A stretch of 64,000 bases of DNA from Hydractinia symbiolongicarpus. Its lineage: Eukaryota > Cnidaria > Hydrozoa > Anthoathecata > Hydractiniidae. Positions 1 to 12,500 of this stretch are shown piece by piece. Location of the stretch: assembly GCF_029227915.1 (NCBI RefSeq), contig NC_079887.1, forward strand, positions 12,960,001-13,024,000, given 5' to 3'. Made by a program: the position numbers and the translations under genes. Below the pieces are notes generated by a model, which was not told the DNA's origin, ran no database searches, and worked only from the letters and a program-made list of their open reading frames with translations. Numbering within the stretch: position 1 is the stretch's first letter; the number at the start of each line of letters is the position of its first letter.

Positions 1-534
1 CAATGGAAATGAAAGCGCCGTTTTTCATCTTATAAATAATTAAGGCAAATTCGGTAAAGTATAAAAGAAAAAACTAAACATTTTGTCAACTTTACTAATT
101 TTAGATGCAAATTCCCAATCATACCAACAGTTTCTAAATCTGACAAAATCATTCTAAAAGTGTTTTTTTCCAGGTTTTGATTGATGCAAGGTCAGGGAAA
201 ATAAAGTTTATTATCCTAGACACATTAAAAAACACATGCTTCTCATCATTCGTTTGTTTTTTTCAACCAACATTAATGTAATCACCCAGAGGTAATTATA
301 ATGTCTCTTGCCTGTGTTTTAAAAGCTAAGTATACAAATACAAAATTATTAAAAGTGCTGAACTTTGGCAATCATATTTTGCAATCACACCCTTTTGAAA
401 ACTATGCTGAATCATGTCTTTTATTAAATTCATCACTATAGAATAGCACCTTGGATTGGATTCTTTGTTGGATGAATAAAATGACTGACAAATGGTTTAT
501 CGTAAATAAAATGGTAATTTTTAGAGAAATAATT
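1..534. other. No gene seen
   Basis: AT-rich sequence with frequent stops in all frames. I see no splice-bounded coding stretch, RNA gene or repeat structure here. Confidence 0.6.
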
Positions 535-768
535 TTAAAAATAATGAACTTTTTTATGTGGGTTGTTCCAAATACACGTGTGCAATGGACAAGAAACTGT
601 GATGTAAACCGCAAACGCCCGCATATATAAGGGTGAGTTCGGGCGACTTTTCAAAATAAAATAGCGGTTGTCTTCCGAAACAACCTGCACTTTCCCGAAC
701 TCGCCTGGAGCATTCTCGAAATGCGATACCTTGTAACATTCATTGCGGACGATAGTTGGAAGAAGGCG
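535..768 (-). CDS. Unrecognised terminal exon candidate
   Basis: On the minus strand a pyrimidine-rich run ending in CATCAAG at about 769-780 could be a 3' splice site. It is followed by an open frame of about 77 codons to a TAA at the low-coordinate end. The composition is richer in G+C than the surroundings and the residues look coding-like (RLLPTIVRNECYKVSHFENA and onward, with SEDNRYFILKSRPNSPLYMR near the middle). I do not recognise the family. No partner exon upstream (higher coordinates) was identified, so this may be the last exon of a gene disrupted by the neighbouring LINE, or a decayed transposon fragment. Confidence 0.25.
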   Translation of the reverse strand, partial: RLLPTIVRNECYKVSHFENAPGEFGKVQVVSEDNRYFILKSRPNSPLYMRAFAVYITVSCPLHTCIWNNPHKKVHYF

Positions 769-1829
769 CTTGATGAGAAAGGAGTTAATAAAGTTTATAT
801 ATAAGTTATTTACCAAGTAAATTTAATAAAAAACCATCAAAAACAGTTCTTTTAAGAACTTCCCTACCACATAGTAAGTTTACTTTAATTTTTATAATTT
901 TTTTAATCATTTGCGTCTGGTTTTCTTTTTCTTTTCCCGGGTCTATGCGGTTTTGGGCAAGTACTTTTTTTTTTTTTTTGGGGGGGGGGAAGCCATACTT
1001 ATTGCATTTTTTACTAGAATTATACTTTAACCTCTCGGTCCAAACTTATTTATTTTATCAGAAAAAAAAAATACCGTAGATTTATGTGCAAAAAATATTA
1101 GTCCTATTTCTTTACGCTGATTTTATATTATTTCTTTTGCATCAAAATGATGAGAATCTCAATAATTCTCTTGGTATACCTCGCGTGTAGCAAACGTGCT
1201 CCAAAAGCGCGATTGGTTTGCAAAAATTGTGCTGCCATTTTGTTCCTTTTGTGACGTACCATAAGTGTGCTAAGTTTGTTTCAATTTGGATTAGCTTATG
1301 AAAAGTTATTAAGGGATTCCGCCCCCCCCCCCCCCCCCCGGTCACAATATGTAACCTCCCGCCTAATAGGGTTAAAGGTTAAAACTTCCCAGCTTCTCAC
1401 CTCTATACTAACTAACGTGAAGCATAGGCGAAGTTAATCGCCGTGTACATTTAATTTAAAATCTGTTACATGATTTTACTTATAAGAATATCAAAATTCT
1501 AAACAGGCTGGTCTGTATTCTTTATTTCACTGTTGTTTAAACAATGACCCTATAGTGTTTAACCCAAAATCACAACCTGCTATTCCTATAAAGCACATTC
1601 TTATGTCCCACCAGTTTCCTTGTTTTGCTTTTGTTTTAAGCATCTCTTAACACTCTTTCGGATAATCACCGCCGCCTCTTTGTTTATTTTGGTTTTAAAT
1701 CTGGTTTATTTGCTGGTATTTCAGGTTAAAAAATAGGCGTATTGTTTAGAAAAATAGACATTTTTTTCATTTGCTTTTTATTTTGCCGTTGAAGAATTTA
1801 CAGTTTTCCGTCAAAATAAAATACAAATC
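769..1829. other. Gene-free stretch with homopolymer runs
   Basis: Holds T15 followed directly by G10 (965-989) and an 18-base C run (1322-1339). No coding exon is supported. Confidence 0.6.
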
Positions 1830-2723
1830 TTAAGCTATAATATCGTATAATCTAAAGATAGGATTGCATATGCTGAAAATATTAGCTAGAGAGATGAAAA
1901 ATGGCAGGAGCGAGAAGAAGCCTATAATAGTCTTATCACCAAGTACCCAACCTATATAAAAGGTTAGCATTGAAGATGAATTGTGGATACCATAGTTTTT
2001 GAGTTTTTTTAGTAGAATTTTGTGATCTACGGTGTCAAATGCTTTGCTTAGATGTATAAAAATTCCTAGCACGTACTTGCTTTCGTCAAACGCTTTTAAT
2101 ATTTCATTAACAACTTTAACTATTGCATGATCAGTAGAATGACCTGCTTGAAAGCCAAATTCATTGTCGTATAAAATATTATTAGCAGTTAAAAAAGAGT
2201 AAAATCTATTGTACATTATGCGTTCTAGTATTTTAGAGAAACATAGAAGAACTGATATTGGTCTATAATTAGATACATTAGTCATTTCGCCTGTTTTATA
2301 TACTGGTAGAACTCTTGCAATTTTAAGTTTTTCAAGAAAATATCTTTGCAGTAGGGAAAGGTTAAATATATGCATTAGCGGAATTTTTATAGCATTTTTT
2401 GTTTGCTTAACAACGTCACTATTTACGTCATCAAAACCCGGACTTTCATTTGATTGTAGTGAGTCGATCGCTTTGAATAATTCATTTTCACTTAGTTCGT
2501 TATTTTCCATTTGTGTGTTATTAACAGTGAGAAAGGATTTAAAACTTAAATTGCTAGGTTCAATCTGAGATGCCAGATTTGAACCCACTTTTACAAAAAC
2601 ATCATTAAGCTCCTCAGCTATTAGACACTTGTTCTCGATTTTATTTCCATCAATATTCAACATTTTTGGAAGTTTTTCTTTGCTTAATTTTGTTTTACCT
2701 ATTACTTCATTGATTATTGGCAT
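1830..2723 (-). pseudogene. LINE reverse transcriptase fragment (CR1/jockey type)
   Basis: A 297-codon open frame matches the N-terminal half of a non-LTR retrotransposon reverse transcriptase. Signs are the NYRPISVL motif, the FGFQAGHSTDHAI motif (usually F(R)xGxST) and LSKAFDTVDHKILL of motif A. The metal-binding aspartate of motif A, normally in FIDLSKAFD, reads histidine here (FIHLSKAFD). The frame stops before the YADD box, and the upstream endonuclease is missing. It is therefore a 5'- and 3'-truncated dead copy. The stretch from 2724 to the TRAF gene at 3093 shows nothing else. Confidence 0.85.
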
Positions 2724-3092
2724 AAATAAAACACAATAGAGACATAAGAATATTGGTCAGTCCGGTTGAAATTTTTATTTTCTTATAAAAAAGCGTGTCT
2801 CTTAGCAACTGACAAAAGTCACTTAATAGGCTTCAAAACCTAACATGGTTTGTGGTAACGGGCCAAGTTCAATGCAGCACTTTGGTTTTCTCAAATGTAA
2901 ATTACCCAACAGATTTAGGTTTGTGTTTATTCTGAATGTATTGTAGTTGCACCTTTTTAATAGCGAGATAGATTATGCAGCTTTTAAATCTTTTTACTTT
3001 TAGGGAACTTTCTGATTGGATATTATAAAGTACAAAAATGCAAAAGAACGAACTTGTGAATTATAGGAAAGCTGAATTATAGTGTTGTATAA

Positions 3093-5682
3093 CGCGTCAT
3101 ATTTCTTCTTTATTGTAAATGGGATTCAAACTGTCCGATTTGTCGAAAGAACTTAAACAAAAACATGGTGAGGATAGTTATTTTCTCAGTAAATTTTATG
3201 GAAATTAGAACTAACTAAAAGATAATATGTGATTAAATAGGAGCTAAGCAACGAATGAGTCAACTATATTTTCTGGGGGATGTTCACAATTTCTTTTACA
3301 AGACAACACGTATTACCACAACACCAAAACTACATGGGGATCGCCCTGGGAATTCACCCGTTAAAATCACAAAATAATAGGTACAAGTAGACTACCATGC
3401 GTAGCCTACCATTGTTTACAAGATAGAAAAGCTTACTTTCCATAAAAATTTCAGTTTTAAGGGGTGACTTTCTAAAGTAATATGAACATGCTGGTTAACT
3501 AGAAAAATAATTTAAACTTTGAGGTTAGAAATTCATTTCTTAAAGTTAATTTATCAAAAATTTATTGCATATGCAAAGCAATAATACATCGAAATTTAAG
3601 GCTACAATTTACGTATCTGCTAAGTAAGCAAACTTCTTCGTTGATTTCATCCTCTCCACTCTATTCTTTGTTTCTTTAAATCATGCCACCGTTATAAATT
3701 TTTAATCTCGCCATTAGATCACCGGACTTCTACAATTGTTTAGCCGAGTGATCTCCAATGTTGACATGCTGGGAGTTTCATGTATTATCGCATATTAGTT
3801 TTAATGTCTGGATAAGATTTGTGAATATATAAATAAATAAGGTATAAAGTAAATTAAGAAATAGAGCATTTATTTTAGTCTAGATATTGATTTAGTGACT
3901 ATTTATATTACACATTCTTATTACGAAATTCTTATTACTAGGTACGGCCAGCTCAAATAATACGACGCATGGTGCTGGCACAACATGTTGCATGTTCAGA
4001 AAAGGCCAATGGTTGCAACTGGACAGGAGAATTATGTCACATGCAGGTATAAGAGTAACTATCACTGACAATGAGACAGCTCATGTCATGACAACCAAAA
4101 TTAATCTGTAATCAAATTTTAGTGGTTTGCAATAACAGTTAGCGACAGTTGCCAACAAGTTAAATTAAGGGTCAGAAAAAATAAGAAATTGTAGATCCAA
4201 GGTTATTAAAATTTATTTTTGACTGTTAATCTGTGATTTTAGCCACATCTTGATAAGACGTGTTTATATGCACTGGTGAACTGTCATATAGCCAACTGTC
4301 GCACCCGCATCAGAAGAATGAATTTAGAAAGTCATACTGAGAAATGTGATTATAGATTGGTGTCATTTAATTATTGTACAAAAGAACATCCTCGAAACTC
4401 TATGGAGGTGAGATGGTATGTTTCTGGTCACATCTGTGCTTAAACAAAATGCCAAAACAGCTTAAAAAGTCATGCCATGGATTAAGATCTAAATGCATGC
4501 ATCATTGCAAGACAAGTAATGGTAAAAAGGAATGATAAGGGAAATTGAATGTAATGTTCAAAACGTAAAGCCTAAGATTAAAGATAGAAAATGACTTAGG
4601 CTGTCAAAAAGTATACAAAATATAACATCAAATAAAATTGCAAGGCTAATGACAGAATAAAAAAAATCGAGGCTGTGGAGTAAAACTTTACAGAAATATA
4701 GTCTACTTATTGTGTTGTATTTTAGCGACACATCGAACAATGTCCAATGTTTCCGATCAATTGTCCAGCAGAATGCCACGATGTTCAATTAAGACAGAAT
4801 GTAAGATTTTAACTTTTCTACCCTTTACCAGCCCCAATTGGTTGGTTATTGAACATTATATAATGATATAAAAATATAATGTGATATAATGTATCTTTCG
4901 TGCGAAGGGAAATGCTTGATTTCAGCACTGGTCAATAAATCTTTTTTCTTGTTTTTAGATGTCAAAACATTTAGAAGAATGTCCAAATGCAATCGTTGAA
5001 TGTGATTACAGTTCCGTTGGATGCAAAGAAAAGGTAATAGTTCCATCTTCAGGTCTTGCTGAGCTTTTTTCTCGGTCTAAACATTACGGTTTGATACCGC
5101 TTAGGACTACTATGTTTTGCTTAAAAAGTGTTAGCCGACAAATTCATTTGACAGGACCTTGTTTTTACAAGACCTGGACAGTTACATATTTCTAGTCAAC
5201 AGCAACACGTGTCATGTGATCTTTAAGGATATTGGTTTTCCATTCCTTTAGGTCTTTAGAAAAGATTACAATAATCATATTGAAAATTCCGTGAAAGAAC
5301 ACATGGTATTTTTATGAGTTTATGTATATATAAATGAGTTAAAAAATTATTACTTTTTTGAGGGCCTGCATTTAGAAAACGTTTTTTATAACACGTTTCC
5401 AAATAGAACAATACTAAAAATAACCAAGCAGGAAACAACTAAAACATTCAATCTTTAGCATAACTTGTGCAATTAAATAAATAATTAAATTAATTACAAT
5501 AACGGAAAATTCAATTAAATTACCGGAAATTATAAAACGCATTTCAGAAAAAAAAACGGATTCAATTATAATTAACACAGTAATATACACCCTGCAGGAG
5601 ATAGAACTTTCAGTCACATGTCGAGCAATATTATATGTATTCGTTAACGACATCATTAAGCATATATCAGATAACTGAATAA
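3093..5682 (+). CDS. RING-like / TRAF-type zinc-finger protein, multi-exon
   Basis: Seven plus-strand exons join in phase 0: up to 3167, 3942-4046, 4243-4407, 4726-4800, 4959-5033, 5252-5305 and 5614-5682 (TAA). All visible introns have GT/AG ends. The first exon ends NCPICRKNLNKNM, the last cysteine pair of a RING finger. It is followed by VRPAQIIRRMV, as in RNF41/TRAF-like ubiquitin ligases. Repeated C/H modules follow: ACSEKANGCNWTGELCHM, NCHIANCRTRI with HTEKC, RHIEQCPMFPINCPAEC, HLEECPNAIVECDYSSVGC and HIENSVKEHM. These are TRAF-type zinc fingers. About 205 residues are visible; no MATH/TRAF-C domain follows. The upstream limit is unresolved: the frame meets TAA at 3090-3092 with no AG acceptor after it, and the first half of the RING was not found. 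It may be an incomplete gene or carry a broken RING. Known relatives are E3 ligases or signalling adaptors; a link to the receptors downstream is only positional. Confidence 0.75.
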
Positions 5683-5826
5683 CAAAAGAACAAAACATGA
5701 AAGTTGAACAAGAGAGTAGGAAACGCATATAAGAAAGTATTGAAGCTAATAACTGTGAGATAATCATTATGGAAAATTAGTAATATAAGATGTAGTTATC
5801 TGAACCGTTGGTAATTGTCGAGAAGA

Positions 5827-8800
5827 ATGAAAACATATTACGTTGTCACTCTTGTCCTGATAAGTATGGTACAGACACAAGAACTACCTTTACCCTCTGG
5901 TAAATACTTATTTTATAGGTATTTTTTTATCGAGCAGTGGTGGCACAGAGTTTACTAAAACAATTTGCTTACTAATATTGCAAATCGATTCTTTTCGCTA
6001 AGTACTGGGGTTAATGAACTAGTCTGTTGTTTCTCTGAATCAGTGATAATGCCAATCCTACAGTGGTCTGTAGAAATAAGTCTTTAAAATGCCACGGCAT
6101 CCTTATAGAATTTTCTTCGTTTTGCCACAGTTTTTGAAGTGGTCAAAAAGTATGAGAAAATTTAAAATCACAAGATCATAACGTGTATTTACACGGCTTA
6201 CACAAAACATCTAATAGGACAAGGTGTATATGCGAGGTTATAATATTTGTAAAGTGGCACATTAACTTAAGAATATGGTAAGGATGTTAGATCAAGTTGG
6301 AATCGAACCCACGACCCCTGACTTTTCATTATATAAAAAATAGTTGCGGATAATTAGGTTTAATTTATCAATGGTATTCAGCTGCATCTAGGAACAGACA
6401 AAACTCGCTTCAGGTGATAAAACTCATTACAATATCTTAAAATAGAGATTACGATGTCTGACAGAAACAAGAGATAATGGTAAGAAGCATGCTACTAAAA
6501 GCAACACGTCCATGGCGATGCCCTGTGGATCACCAAAAAAAATACAACCTGCGCGACGAGTAAAATTTGGAGTAATGCCAAAAGCATCTGGTGAGGAATA
6601 CACGGTTATGACCTGTTAGATAAAGCTACAACGTGGCAAGTCCTCTCCTCTGTTATGTAATAAAACAAGCAATTGAGGATGAACGTATTCTGATAGATTT
6701 GTGAGAACTACTATTACTAGTAAACTACTATTACTAGCAAAAAAGTAAATGTACTACAGTATAATATACGAAGACAGCAAAAGTATATTGATAAAAAATG
6801 CATGGATGTGATACCTTATGTCTCTGAGTTAGGCGTAAAGATCTGTGCCTAGTGCGTAATGGTAATTCTTCCTATTGCGTTGTGGTAGGTCAAGATACCG
6901 TTATAATTCCACTCACTCTACTTTACAGAATGCCTACTGTTGGTAAACCGCACTGAAACAACATCATGCTTCATCCATCTATTAACAATCTATCTTAATA
7001 AAATGCTCTCACTGAAACTTTGCTTCAGCATCTGTTTTAGTGCAATACTGAATGAAATACCCAACCTGTTTATTGCTGACATCATCAAAATAAAGTTTAT
7101 GTCATATTGTTTTCTTCCATAAAGATTTTCTTACAGGCATTTAACTATCCTTAATTATTCTGTTGATGACCTTTTGACGCCTTAGTACCTAATGTAAAAG
7201 TGGAGAATACCTATTATTATGCGTCATTTAAACGCCTGCTTCTCTTTTGACATCAAAGCCGGTATGCTTTTGACCATTGTGCTTTATATTTTTTTATGTA
7301 AGATGTAAAAAAAACCTGTGTATTTGTCTTGCCATCCTGTAAAAATATGTATCGATAAAAATATAGTGACGGTATTTTTTGGTATTTATCCTCGGCCCAA
7401 CTTCCTGCTTTACAAGTGAACACAAACGTAACTAAATGTCATTCCGTGGTGAAATCCACGGATTTGGTGTCTGACATATTTTTTCAGCATCAGATATTCC
7501 ATGGTGTCCCGCCTATTCGGGATACAAGACATTCTTTTGTGTTACATATTCGAGGCGTTGTTATGCTGTGTTTTTTTAGCAGAATGTACTGATGGTAGTG
7601 ACTCTAAATACAATAGAGTTAATATTATCACAGATGGCGTTTTCACTTTATCTTTCCACGTTTTTTCTTTATTTACGCAAATATTCGTCGAGATATATTT
7701 TTAAAACTAGTTTCTAATTATTTACGGCTTTAACATACAAATAGCGAATAACCCTCATTAAGAAGATAGTGTAAAGCTATCTGCAAAATTAATGAATTAT
7801 ATATTTATCTCCAGGTGTATGCAATACAACCAAAGAAGTGGACACATTTGTTGTAACCTCAACTTGTTATTACTGTGCATGCCGCGATGTAAAAACTAAT
7901 GATTATGAGTGCAAAAGCTTGTGTTAACGAGGACTTATTTCCTCAAGTTGCTTTGGAACAAAAAAAACTATCATCAGCTACCAAGTAAGAGTCTACGACA
8001 CAAATTGCACCTGTTCTCGCTCCTTTTGTGGCATTCCAGGTATGTGTTTAAGTACATTTGAACAGAAAGGTACAAATGTTTAGGCTACAGTATTTCCCAT
8101 AAGGATTTATATCGAATCCATCAATTTCCACAATAGGGCAGTTTACAAAAACATTACACGTACTTTCAACTCTTTGACAATGCCGTTTTGAAATGAATAT
8201 TATCTCAACATTTAATACCAAATTAAATCCTTTTTGCATCTAGTAATGCAACATGCAAGTTATACACGTAATTGTAAAAAAAAGTCTTATTCTCAATGTG
8301 AGTACACAATTTGATCATCATACCTGTTTATTGCATTGTAGATGTCGTCAACCTACAAGTGAAATATGGGCAAAACATATCCCTAAATTGCTCCGCTGAA
8401 CCATTTTGGAACTTAAACAATAAAGCCATATATTTGAGAAAAAATAAATATTATGCCAGTGATTCAAACTTGAACATATATAAGATGACACCGTCTGATT
8501 CAGGAATTTATTCTTGTGGTACAGAAAAAATGTATTCGATCAAGGTAGCCGAGCTGTCAATTAATCCATTTGTAATAACAACTAAAGATGCGTCTAAGAA
8601 ACACCTTACTGCAACACATATTGTTATAATCACCATATTTGGAAGCATCTTAGTGGCTGCAGTAATCCTAATAGTGACAACAATTGTACGAATGAAATAT
8701 CGACGTAAAAAAATTAATAGATGTGCAAAAGAAAGTGACAGGTATGCCGAAATTGATGATCAATTCCATACAGAAGTTGAAAATATATATGATGAAATAG

Positions 8801-8916
8801 CTGAAGTTAACCAAAGAGAAGAAATACTACCAAGAGATATAAATGTGTATGAATATCCAGACATGAACTTGGATGAGCGCTACATTTTCATGAAGCCGCA
8901 GGGTTTAATACCTTAG
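5827..8916 (+). CDS. IgSF receptor A: signal peptide, 10-Cys exon with stop, Ig, TM, ITAM tail
   Basis: Exon 1 (5827-5899) codes a signal peptide, MKTYYVVTLVLISMVQTQ. Exon 2 (7815-8039, 225 bases) codes the cysteine-rich domain GVCNTTKEVDTFVVTS with the C..C.C cluster and TNCTC. It is interrupted by TAA at 7925-7927 just after the KSLC cysteine. Exon 3 (8342-8916) is intact. It codes a compact Ig domain (cysteine in SLNCSAEPFWN, 41 residues to the cysteine in DSGIYSC), then a helix starting near HIVIITIFGSIL, a stop-transfer MKYRRKK, and a tail. The tail holds YAEI, eleven residues, then YDEI (ITAM spacing YxxI-x6-12-YxxI), followed by EEILPR and YEYPDM. All exon joints are phase 1, so skipping exon 2 keeps the frame. 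The final Pro and stop codon lie inside a MITE end. Exon 1 is assigned by phase and position; the intron is 1.9 kb. Either a pseudogene allele or a gene expressed without exon 2. Confidence 0.7.
7925..7927 (+). other. In-frame TAA inside exon 2 of receptor A
   Basis: At this position copies D and E read glycine (LCGM) and copy B serine (VCST). Here the codon after the cysteine is TAA and the frame then continues open to the splice donor with all downstream cysteines kept. This suggests a recent change or an exon tolerated because it can be skipped. Confidence 0.8.
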
Positions 8917-9533
8917 GAGTACTAATTTTCCCGAGTACATTTTTCGCGAATTTCCCGTTTTTTGACCATTTTCGCGAAATCGAATGCCCGCGAAATATTT
9001 CGAAATGTTGAATTCGCGAAAATTGATACCCGCGAATTTCTTTTATAATTAAAATTTGCGAAAATTAATACCCGCGAATTTCTTTTATAATTAAATTTTG
9101 CGAAAATTAATACCTGCGAAAAAAGCTAAATTTATCAGGTAGAGATAATAAAGAAGCCAACCTTAAAAATACTACGCATATATTCCCAAAAACTAGTCAA
9201 CTACAACTTCACATCGTTTGTTTTTTGTCCCAAACATGTCTGATGATGGAAATGCGTTATGATTAGTAAGAAAGTGGCAATTTTGCTAAAACATGTGTTT
9301 TAATTGCTTTAATTTCACATTTCGGGAGATTAAGTTAATAAGTTACATTTTTTTATTTAAAGTCTACTTCCGCGGAAATTAATTCCCGCGAAAATTCAAA
9401 ATATGAACAATTCGTGAAAATTAATACTCGCAAAAAATCAAAATTTCTTCGATTCGCGAAAATCAATACCTGCGAGGTACAACTTTTTTAGACTCGCGAA
9501 AAAAAATTCCCGTGAAAATTAGTACTCCTAAGG
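8911..9533. mobile_element. MITE with perfect 20-base terminal inverted repeats
   Basis: The ends CCTTAGGAGTACTAATTTTC (8911-8930) and its exact reverse complement (9514-9533) flank about 620 bases. The element is bounded by TA on both sides, as for Tc1/mariner-type non-autonomous elements. The interior repeats short palindromic modules built on TTCGCGAA and CCCGCGAA separated by AAAATTAAT. No transposase frame is present. The left end overlaps the last codon and the stop of receptor A. Confidence 0.85.
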
Positions 9534-12500
9534 TAAGAAATTAAAAGTCGAAAATCGTAACACTTCTTGCGATGACAAAATATGTCGCGTAATATTTTCT
9601 TCTCCTTTTCTACATCGAAAACAATAACAAAAGGCACTGAAGTATGCTTATGAGCGCCCTCTACAACGCATATGATTCAATGCGATTGTGCGATTACCAT
9701 GTGCTCTGCAAATATACGATAAAGCTGAAACTTAAGTCAGTGCAAGCAGAGAAGTGTATAGAGAAGTATGATTTCTAATTTTTTCATTTGGAGACAAGAA
9801 ATGTGCAATGACTTTATCATGTATGCCTTTAAATAACATTTGAATTAAACGGCAGTTTTTCTTTAACTGTATTTGGTATGGGCGATGGCACCTGCGGAAT
9901 ATTCAAAATCTCAACTTTTTAATTACTGGATGAAATTCCCTAAAATTTGTGGCTTATCCTAACTTTTATTAGACTTTCGGAAAATAAATTACATTTTTTA
10001 CAAAAATTGTCCTCTCAATGTAACTTTGTCCTTTATTGACAGGTGGTCATATCAACGTATGTTTTCTAAACTAACCAGTTGTATGAATATGTGATTACGC
10101 ATGTGATAATGATAAAAATTCATATTAACATGCATACTGTGTAATTTGTAGACTGGAGTATTGATAATTTAAAATCCAGAATTTTTGTACTTTCCTATTT
10201 GTTATTTCTATCGTCATTTGATGACGTCATAAGTCATTTTGTCACATGTCAATCCAATTTGCATTGATTGAGTAGTTACTAACATAAATGCGCATAGATC
10301 TAAAATATCGATTTTTTCAAAATATATAGAATTCTGATCGATTTCCATTTTTTCCCTAGAGAAATGCTTTATCTTCATAACACCTGTAAATGTTCCTAAT
10401 AACATCTTACATTCTTATATTCTTTCTAATAACGATCTTAAAAAAGATAAAAAAATTAAAATTTCCAAAAAAGACATATTTTCTTCAACCATTGTCTCAT
10501 TATGACGTCATCACTTCCTGTCATGACATGTTAACCAAAATATTTTGTTACTAGTAAGTCAGAATATATTGATTCTTCTTTGTACCAACTTTCGTCACTT
10601 AAAACCAAACAAAACAAAAGTTACAGCCCCCGGGCACTTTTTGCCGCCTGCCCACCTACCCCCCATACTTAAAAGGGTAAAAAAAACATACCAAATAAGG
10701 TTAAGGTTTAAGTATGATATTAAGAACTTCACAACACAAGAACTGAGTATATCTGCAACTGAGTTTTTAAAACACGTCCAAAGATGATTACGCAGAATTA
10801 AGGGACTTTGAGTTGATTCCAAAACAAGAAAGCGACAACATGAAAAACAAAAGAAATATGGCTGCTTTTAAAAATGCAAGAAATGAGAACTCGATAAAGT
10901 AAGTTACAAAAGAAACTGTCAACAAGCCGTTGGACACACAAGAACATCCTCGTACGTTTCTATTTTATCAAAAATTTAAGACAATTTAAAATGATTTATT
11001 TTCGAATCAAGACAAAACGGTAGATTTAGTTTCAGGGGCTTAGATCAATGCGAATACACGCATTGGAAGAATGATATTACTTTTTTCCGTACCTCTTGTT
11101 TCGTAATGTCGCTATCATTAATGAATTGCTAGAAATTTGGTCTTCCATTACTTTACTGATTAACATATTGTAGACAAATATTTTGCTTACATCCAAGCGA
11201 TTGTCAATAATGATGATATTATAAACTTTATTCTTCTTTACATTAATAAGTATTTATAGGTATAATGAAAGTGGAAAATTGAAGTTATGTCAAATATATT
11301 AACTGAATACGGCACTCAGCTAGAGGCAAACTTTGCGTAGGTATTGGCTTGCATTGTAAAAGTAATTAGCAATCGGAAACCGATGATAAATAATAGTTTA
11401 AATGATGAATAGCTATACAACATGTCGTCAATACGGTATCTAATGAAAAATCAAGTTCTCGCTTTGCAAAGATTTGTTTATAGAGATGTTATATGGGTTA
11501 ATGTGGCACATTAAAAGTATCGAGACTGACAATATGAAAAGATGTGCTGGTACATGTACGAATGTCACATGTTTATCCTGCTAATCTTGTCAAAAGTACA
11601 AACACGAATATTGTCCTTAAATGGTACGTACTCATTTTGTTGTTATTTTATAGGCACAACAATATTTTTTTATTTATGAACTACGACATTTTTCTTTCTA
11701 AATATGTACTATATTTGGATGCACTCATACGTTTCTGCTTTTTAAAGCAATTTTTTTATTCATCGTTTAACCATGTTTTATTTCTTAACAAATCTGTAAC
11801 GTACATCCAATAATGATGATTTTGTAGCCCAGCAAGCAAACTGTTTATGCTTTTCTCGTAAACCTTTTTACTTACTTTGATAGAAGTGTTGTTTTTCTAG
11901 CCGGCACTATTATCATTAATTTTGTTTTTAAACTAAAAGTTGAAGTTTGGTCTATGTTTATGGCTACCTTTCTAAAACGTGGAATTTGTCAGAAATGTGT
12001 ATTTGTAATTGTGAACAAAGCTATCACAAATCTTTTTATGATGGTGTTTTTCTTATGTGTAAATGTAGCTGCATAACTTCACTTTGTGATTGTCAATGAA
12101 CAGCAGTAACGGCGGCTTATGATTAACGTTCGATTGTTGTTCCCAAAAAGATGACAGAAACTTGTTTTGTAAAAAAAAAGATGTCACGGTCCGATTTAGC
12201 TATGGCCGGCTTTCGCTTTGTGTTCCTGTGGTGATATTCAAGTGCTTAATAATCCACCCAATTGTGCAGCATAGCTCTTTGGTTAAATAGAAACTTAAGA
12301 ATATTAATTCGTGACTTACAGAAAATTCGAGCTAATGGCGATGAAAATACTGATAATCACTTAAGTTGAAACAAGGGGTTAAATCTTCTTAAATCTCATA
12401 CTGGACTTGAGAATATAACTGAAAGTGCAAAAGAAGTTTCCTACGTATATTGGATATCCATGACTTATTCAATATCAGTACTTACCATGCTTTTAACTTA

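Noticed and set aside
5414-5767. 117-codon minus-strand frame rich in Ile/Ser/Leu
   Set aside because: Lies antisense to the last exon of the TRAF-type gene, low-complexity hydrophobic composition, no family match.
6285-6320. Minus-strand GGGTTCGATTCC resembling a tRNA B box
   Set aside because: No A box at tRNA distance and no cloverleaf; at most a SINE scrap.
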